This document shows, one piece after another, positions 22,283 through 24,588 of a stretch of 24,588 nt of DNA (position 1 is the stretch's first letter; each line of letters opens with the position of its first letter). Position numbers and translations under genes: made by a program. Location of the stretch: positions 1 to 24,588 of the IMG/VR virus record IMGVR_UViG_3300020428_000963; one strand, given 5' to 3'. Source of the stretch: a virus. The notes below the pieces were generated by a model, which was given only the letters and a program-made list of their open reading frames with translations, had not been told where the DNA came from and did no database searches.

Positions 22283-24226
22283 ATGTTTCAATTATTAACA
22301 AAAGGACTGGGAAATTCGATACCTACTATCGGAGCAAACAATCGACAGGAACCTAGTGTTGATGGTCCTATTCTTTTCCAAGATCAAAGAAGGCAGTCTG
22401 CATCTGCACAAAGCAATCTTGGATTCAATACGGTCTCACAGAACGCAACGAATGTTCCCACATCTACACAAAGAGCCGCGCCTAACAATGCAAGAAACAC
22501 AACAACATCTAATGTTGAGAATACAGTAAAAAATATTGCGACAGATGTTCAAAGACTTGAAGGATTAGAAGATGTTGAAGAGACTCTTGAGAGAATGGAT
22601 GAAAAACTAGGTAAACTAGTAAAAGCAGAAGAGTCTGAAGAAAAAGCAAGAAAATCAAAAAAACGCCAAGACGAATTACCACAAAATGTAAGTGGCGATA
22701 CTCTAAAAGATAGATTCAAAGATAGCGGAATGGGAGATCGTGCTGGTCAACTAGCAGGTGCCGCTGGAGGTGCCGTAGCGGGCGCTGGTTTATTGGCTAT
22801 GCTTTTTGGTCCTCAGTTAATGAAAGACATGAAAGAAAAATCCGAAGAGGGTCTAAAAAGATGGGATGAAACCATAAACAACTTCAAAAGCAAAATGGAT
22901 GAAGTTTTAGGCACAGGTAATATGATTCAAGAGGCTACTGACGAAGAACAGATAGCCACAAAATTGGCATTACAATCTGGTGCCGCTGGTAAAGTACTTA
23001 CAACTGGTGTTGATGCGATAACATCAAAGCCCGTTGCGAATGTTGCCGCCAAAACAGCAGGACTTGCTGCCAAGGGAACAGTGATGGCAGCCGAGGGTTT
23101 GACAAAGGTTACAGCATCAACTATTGATGCCGCAACAACTGCTATTAATCAAGCAGGACAAACAACGACAACTGACAGTCGTGGCAGACAACTCACAAGA
23201 AACACAACAACAGGAAGACTTGAAGCGAAGGCAGAAGGAACTAGACTTAGACAGGGTATAGACGATCTTGCACAAAAGGCTAATGCCGCCAAGGCTGCAA
23301 CGCCAGAACTCGTAAAAGGAGCCGCGAAAGGAGCCGCGAAAGGTGCAGGTTCGGCAGCCAAAATATCTGCTATGGTTGCTCAGATGGTTGCACGAAATGG
23401 AGCACAACTTGTCGCTAAAGCATTACCTCTAGCGGGTGCTGGAATTGGTGGTGCAATGTCTATAAACAAAATGATTGAAGGAGATTATTATGGTGCCGCA
23501 GCCGCTGGTGCTGGTGCAGTATTGTCTTTTGTTCCTGGTATTGGTACAGCAGGAGCAGTTGGCGTTGGAGCATATGAGTTAGCAAGAGAAATATATAATA
23601 ACCTTGAAGGACAATATCCCGAAAACGATCCCAACGCCGCTGAAAAGTGGCCAGAAGTATTGGAGCAGACAAAAGAAGCAGTTGTCAAATATGTAGCAGA
23701 TGGTGTTAAGCAGTATAAAATGGATAAAGCGAATATAAAGAAATCTAGAGACTCTGGTTTATTTGATAAAGATTTAATTGGAAACAGTGAAATTGATCTC
23801 AAGATGGCAGAAACTGCCACTACTGGTGAGTTAGAATCCATCTTGAGAGATGACGATCTTAGCGATGACGATACAGCCTCTGTAAAAGCAATATTAGCAA
23901 AAAGAGCAGAAGCAATAGAACAAGGTACTACTTTATCAGTTGCACCTGGAGAAGCCGCTTCTTTAGAAGCAGATCAAGCCGCTGAGTCTGTTCTTGCTAG
24001 TAATGTACCAGCAATAGATCCTGCTAAAATGAAATCAGCCACAGATCAAGTTGAAGAGTTAGCAATGGCAGAAGCAGGCGGAAATCAACCAGTTGTTAAT
24101 GTTGCTCCAGCACAAGTTAGTGTTCCAAAATCAGATGCTCCTAATGTTAGTGTGAGTGTTAATGTCGGAGATCCGATGTTGAACAAAGATCGATGGGCAC
24201 ACATTATCTTACCGCAACTAGCGTAA
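22283..24226 (+). CDS. Probable tail tape-measure-like protein
   Basis: 647 residues. The N-terminal 80 residues are Ser/Thr/Asn/Gln-rich. A predicted coiled coil follows (about 80-130, LEGLEDVEETLERMDEKLGKL). A Gly/Ala hydrophobic segment is at about 155-177 (LAGAAGGAVAGAGLLAML). A long Ala-rich helical region with KGAAKGAAKGAG follows, then a second hydrophobic Gly/Ala block at about 378-437 and a Ser/Val-rich end. Helices with hydrophobic segments and a place right after the frameshifted assembly gene are what is expected of a tape measure. The length would set a tail of about 95 nm at the usual 0.15 nm per residue. I see no direct motif match to T4 gp29, and a baseplate hub or internal protein is the alternative. 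AAGG lies 7 bases before the ATG. Confidence 0.55.
   Translation: MFQLLTKGLGNSIPTIGANNRQEPSVDGPILFQDQRRQSASAQSNLGFNTVSQNATNVPTSTQRAAPNNARNTTTSNVENTVKNIATDVQRLEGLEDVEETLERMDEKLGKLVKAEESEEKARKSKKRQDELPQNVSGDTLKDRFKDSGMGDRAGQLAGAAGGAVAGAGLLAMLFGPQLMKDMKEKSEEGLKRWDETINNFKSKMDEVLGTGNMIQEATDEEQIATKLALQSGAAGKVLTTGVDAITSKPVANVAAKTAGLAAKGTVMAAEGLTKVTASTIDAATTAINQAGQTTTTDSRGRQLTRNTTTGRLEAKAEGTRLRQGIDDLAQKANAAKAATPELVKGAAKGAAKGAGSAAKISAMVAQMVARNGAQLVAKALPLAGAGIGGAMSINKMIEGDYYGAAAAGAGAVLSFVPGIGTAGAVGVGAYELAREIYNNLEGQYPENDPNAAEKWPEVLEQTKEAVVKYVADGVKQYKMDKANIKKSRDSGLFDKDLIGNSEIDLKMAETATTGELESILRDDDLSDDDTASVKAILAKRAEAIEQGTTLSVAPGEAASLEADQAAESVLASNVPAIDPAKMKSATDQVEELAMAEAGGNQPVVNVAPAQVSVPKSDAPNVSVSVNVGDPMLNKDRWAHIILPQLA
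23315..23338 (+). repeat. 12-base tandem repeat inside the tape-measure-like gene
   Basis: AAAGGAGCCGCG occurs twice in a row, with a partial third copy after it, encoding KGAAKGAAKGAG. It keeps frame, so copy number changes would alter length without breaking the gene. Confidence 0.85.
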
Positions 24227-24264
24227 CATATTCATTAAAATTTCATCAAATCCTTCTCTTGAAG
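24227..24264. other. Convergent intergenic gap
   Basis: 38 AT-rich bases between the stops of the tape-measure-like gene and the minus-strand lipoprotein gene. I see no GC-rich hairpin with a T run on either strand, although two converging transcripts meet here. Confidence 0.6.
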
Positions 24265-24525
24265 TCATTCTTCTATGGGTTCACAATTGACTTCGTGCCA
24301 AGGAACAGTATTACCCCATATAAAAAATCCAGTTACAAGTGCTACTGCACCACCTGTTGCAACTGAACCTGAGATAACTCCAGCACCTATTCCTGATACA
24401 GAACCTATGAGAAGATATCCACTCGTAGGACAATATTCGTTACCGTATCCATTACCTCTTTTTAAATCTAGATGTGGATTAGAAGCACAACCACCTAATA
24501 ACAATAATGTTAAAAGTTTTTTCAT
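24265..24525 (-). CDS. Small membrane lipoprotein
   Basis: 86 residues from the ATG at 24525, which has AGGAAG 5 bases upstream; a TTG one codon earlier is less likely. MKKLLTLLLLGGCAS is a lipoprotein signal with the lipobox L-G-G-C, so Cys would be lipidated in the outer or inner membrane. After SNPHLD and two further Cys there is a Gly/Ser/Ala-rich hydrophobic stretch of about 30 residues (GSVSGIGAGVISGSVATGGA...) that could be a membrane hairpin, then NCEPIEE. The function is unknown; superinfection exclusion or lysis (outer spanin) would both fit a phage lipoprotein, but it lacks the Pro-rich body of spanins. It runs opposite to everything before it. The + strand frame over the same bases is a shadow. 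Confidence 0.75.
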   Translation of the reverse strand: MKKLLTLLLLGGCASNPHLDLKRGNGYGNEYCPTSGYLLIGSVSGIGAGVISGSVATGGAVALVTGFFIWGNTVPWHEVNCEPIEE

Positions 24526-24534
24526 CAAATCTTC

Positions 24535-24588
24535 CTATGCATAATAATTTATTTTCCAATTACCTTCGTGATCTTCAATTAATGCTGA
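24535..24588 (-). CDS. 3' end of an unidentified minus-strand gene
   Basis: The frame is open from the window edge and encodes SALIEDHEGNWKINYYA before TAG at 24537-24535. That stop lies within the AGGAAG ribosome-binding site of the lipoprotein gene, as in coupled operons. It is too short to assign. Confidence 0.5.
   Translation of the reverse strand, partial: SALIEDHEGNWKINYYA

Noticed and set aside
23315-23345. CRISPR or regulatory repeat
   Set aside because: The 12-base tandem copies are in frame and encode a KGAA repeat of a low-complexity protein region; no spaced repeats are seen anywhere in the window.
24275-24544. 89-residue + strand ORF at the end of the window
   Set aside because: It is the mirror of the minus-strand frame that has a clear lipobox signal and a good ribosome-binding site; the + frame is Pro/Thr-rich with no family or start signal.
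1-24588. Host chromosome or decayed prophage
   Set aside because: Gene density, T4-order replication genes, late promoters and intact tail genes without host housekeeping genes point to a lytic-type phage genome.

Overview
This window is AT-rich DNA from a tailed phage of the T4-like superfamily. The marker genes are a block in the T4 order 33-59-32 (late-transcription co-activator, helicase loader, single-stranded-DNA-binding protein), PhoH, a tail-tube-fold protein, a gp26-type hub/assembly protein and T4-type late promoters (TATAAATA). The style (PhoH, very dense overlapping genes, a large sugar and small-molecule cassette) is that of a marine myovirus. A permuted tmRNA whose tag begins ANDNFA points to an alphaproteobacterial host or ancestor. 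A SAR11-like host is plausible but not proven.

Region 1 (3-13003, + strand) is an accessory operon of 13 genes, and every junction overlaps. It encodes a nucleotidyltransferase (5' end cut off), a radical SAM protein with an N-terminal twitch/SPASM-like segment, a second protein made of two such units fused in tandem, two large glycosyltransferase-like proteins sharing a C-terminal domain, a nucleotide-sugar dehydrogenase, a 37-residue basic peptide, a NodU/CmcH-type carbamoyltransferase, a 2OG-Fe(II) oxygenase-like protein, a short DegT/StrS aminotransferase-like protein, a StrB/AGAT-type amidinotransferase with an intact Asp-His-Cys triad, and two SGNH-hydrolase-like proteins. Together they look like a pathway that builds and decorates (aminates, amidinates, carbamoylates, oxidises, radical-modifies) a sugar or small molecule. 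The product cannot be told from sequence.

Region 2 (13012-15101) holds a small unknown gene, a terminator, phoH, and a PD-(D/E)XK exonuclease driven by a perfect sigma70 promoter that places the transcription start on the A of its ATG. A complete circularly permuted tmRNA gene (acceptor piece, short spacer, coding piece with the tag ANDNFAYDDYALAA) and its terminator follow.

Region 3 (15126-18633) holds an exported SleB-type cell-wall hydrolase, an NAD-dependent sugar epimerase, gp33, gp59, a small basic protein and gp32, closed by a strong terminator.

Region 4 (18645-24226) holds a B12-binding-domain radical SAM protein, then late tail genes: a conserved structural protein behind a TATAAATA promoter that again gives a leaderless start, a tail-tube-fold protein, the gp26-type protein with a U_UUU_UUC slippery heptamer just before its stop that opens a -1 frame extension, and a tape-measure-like protein. 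The order tube, chaperone with frameshift, tape measure matches the general plan of long-tailed phages.

Region 5 (24265-24588) switches to the minus strand and carries a small lipoprotein and the end of another gene.
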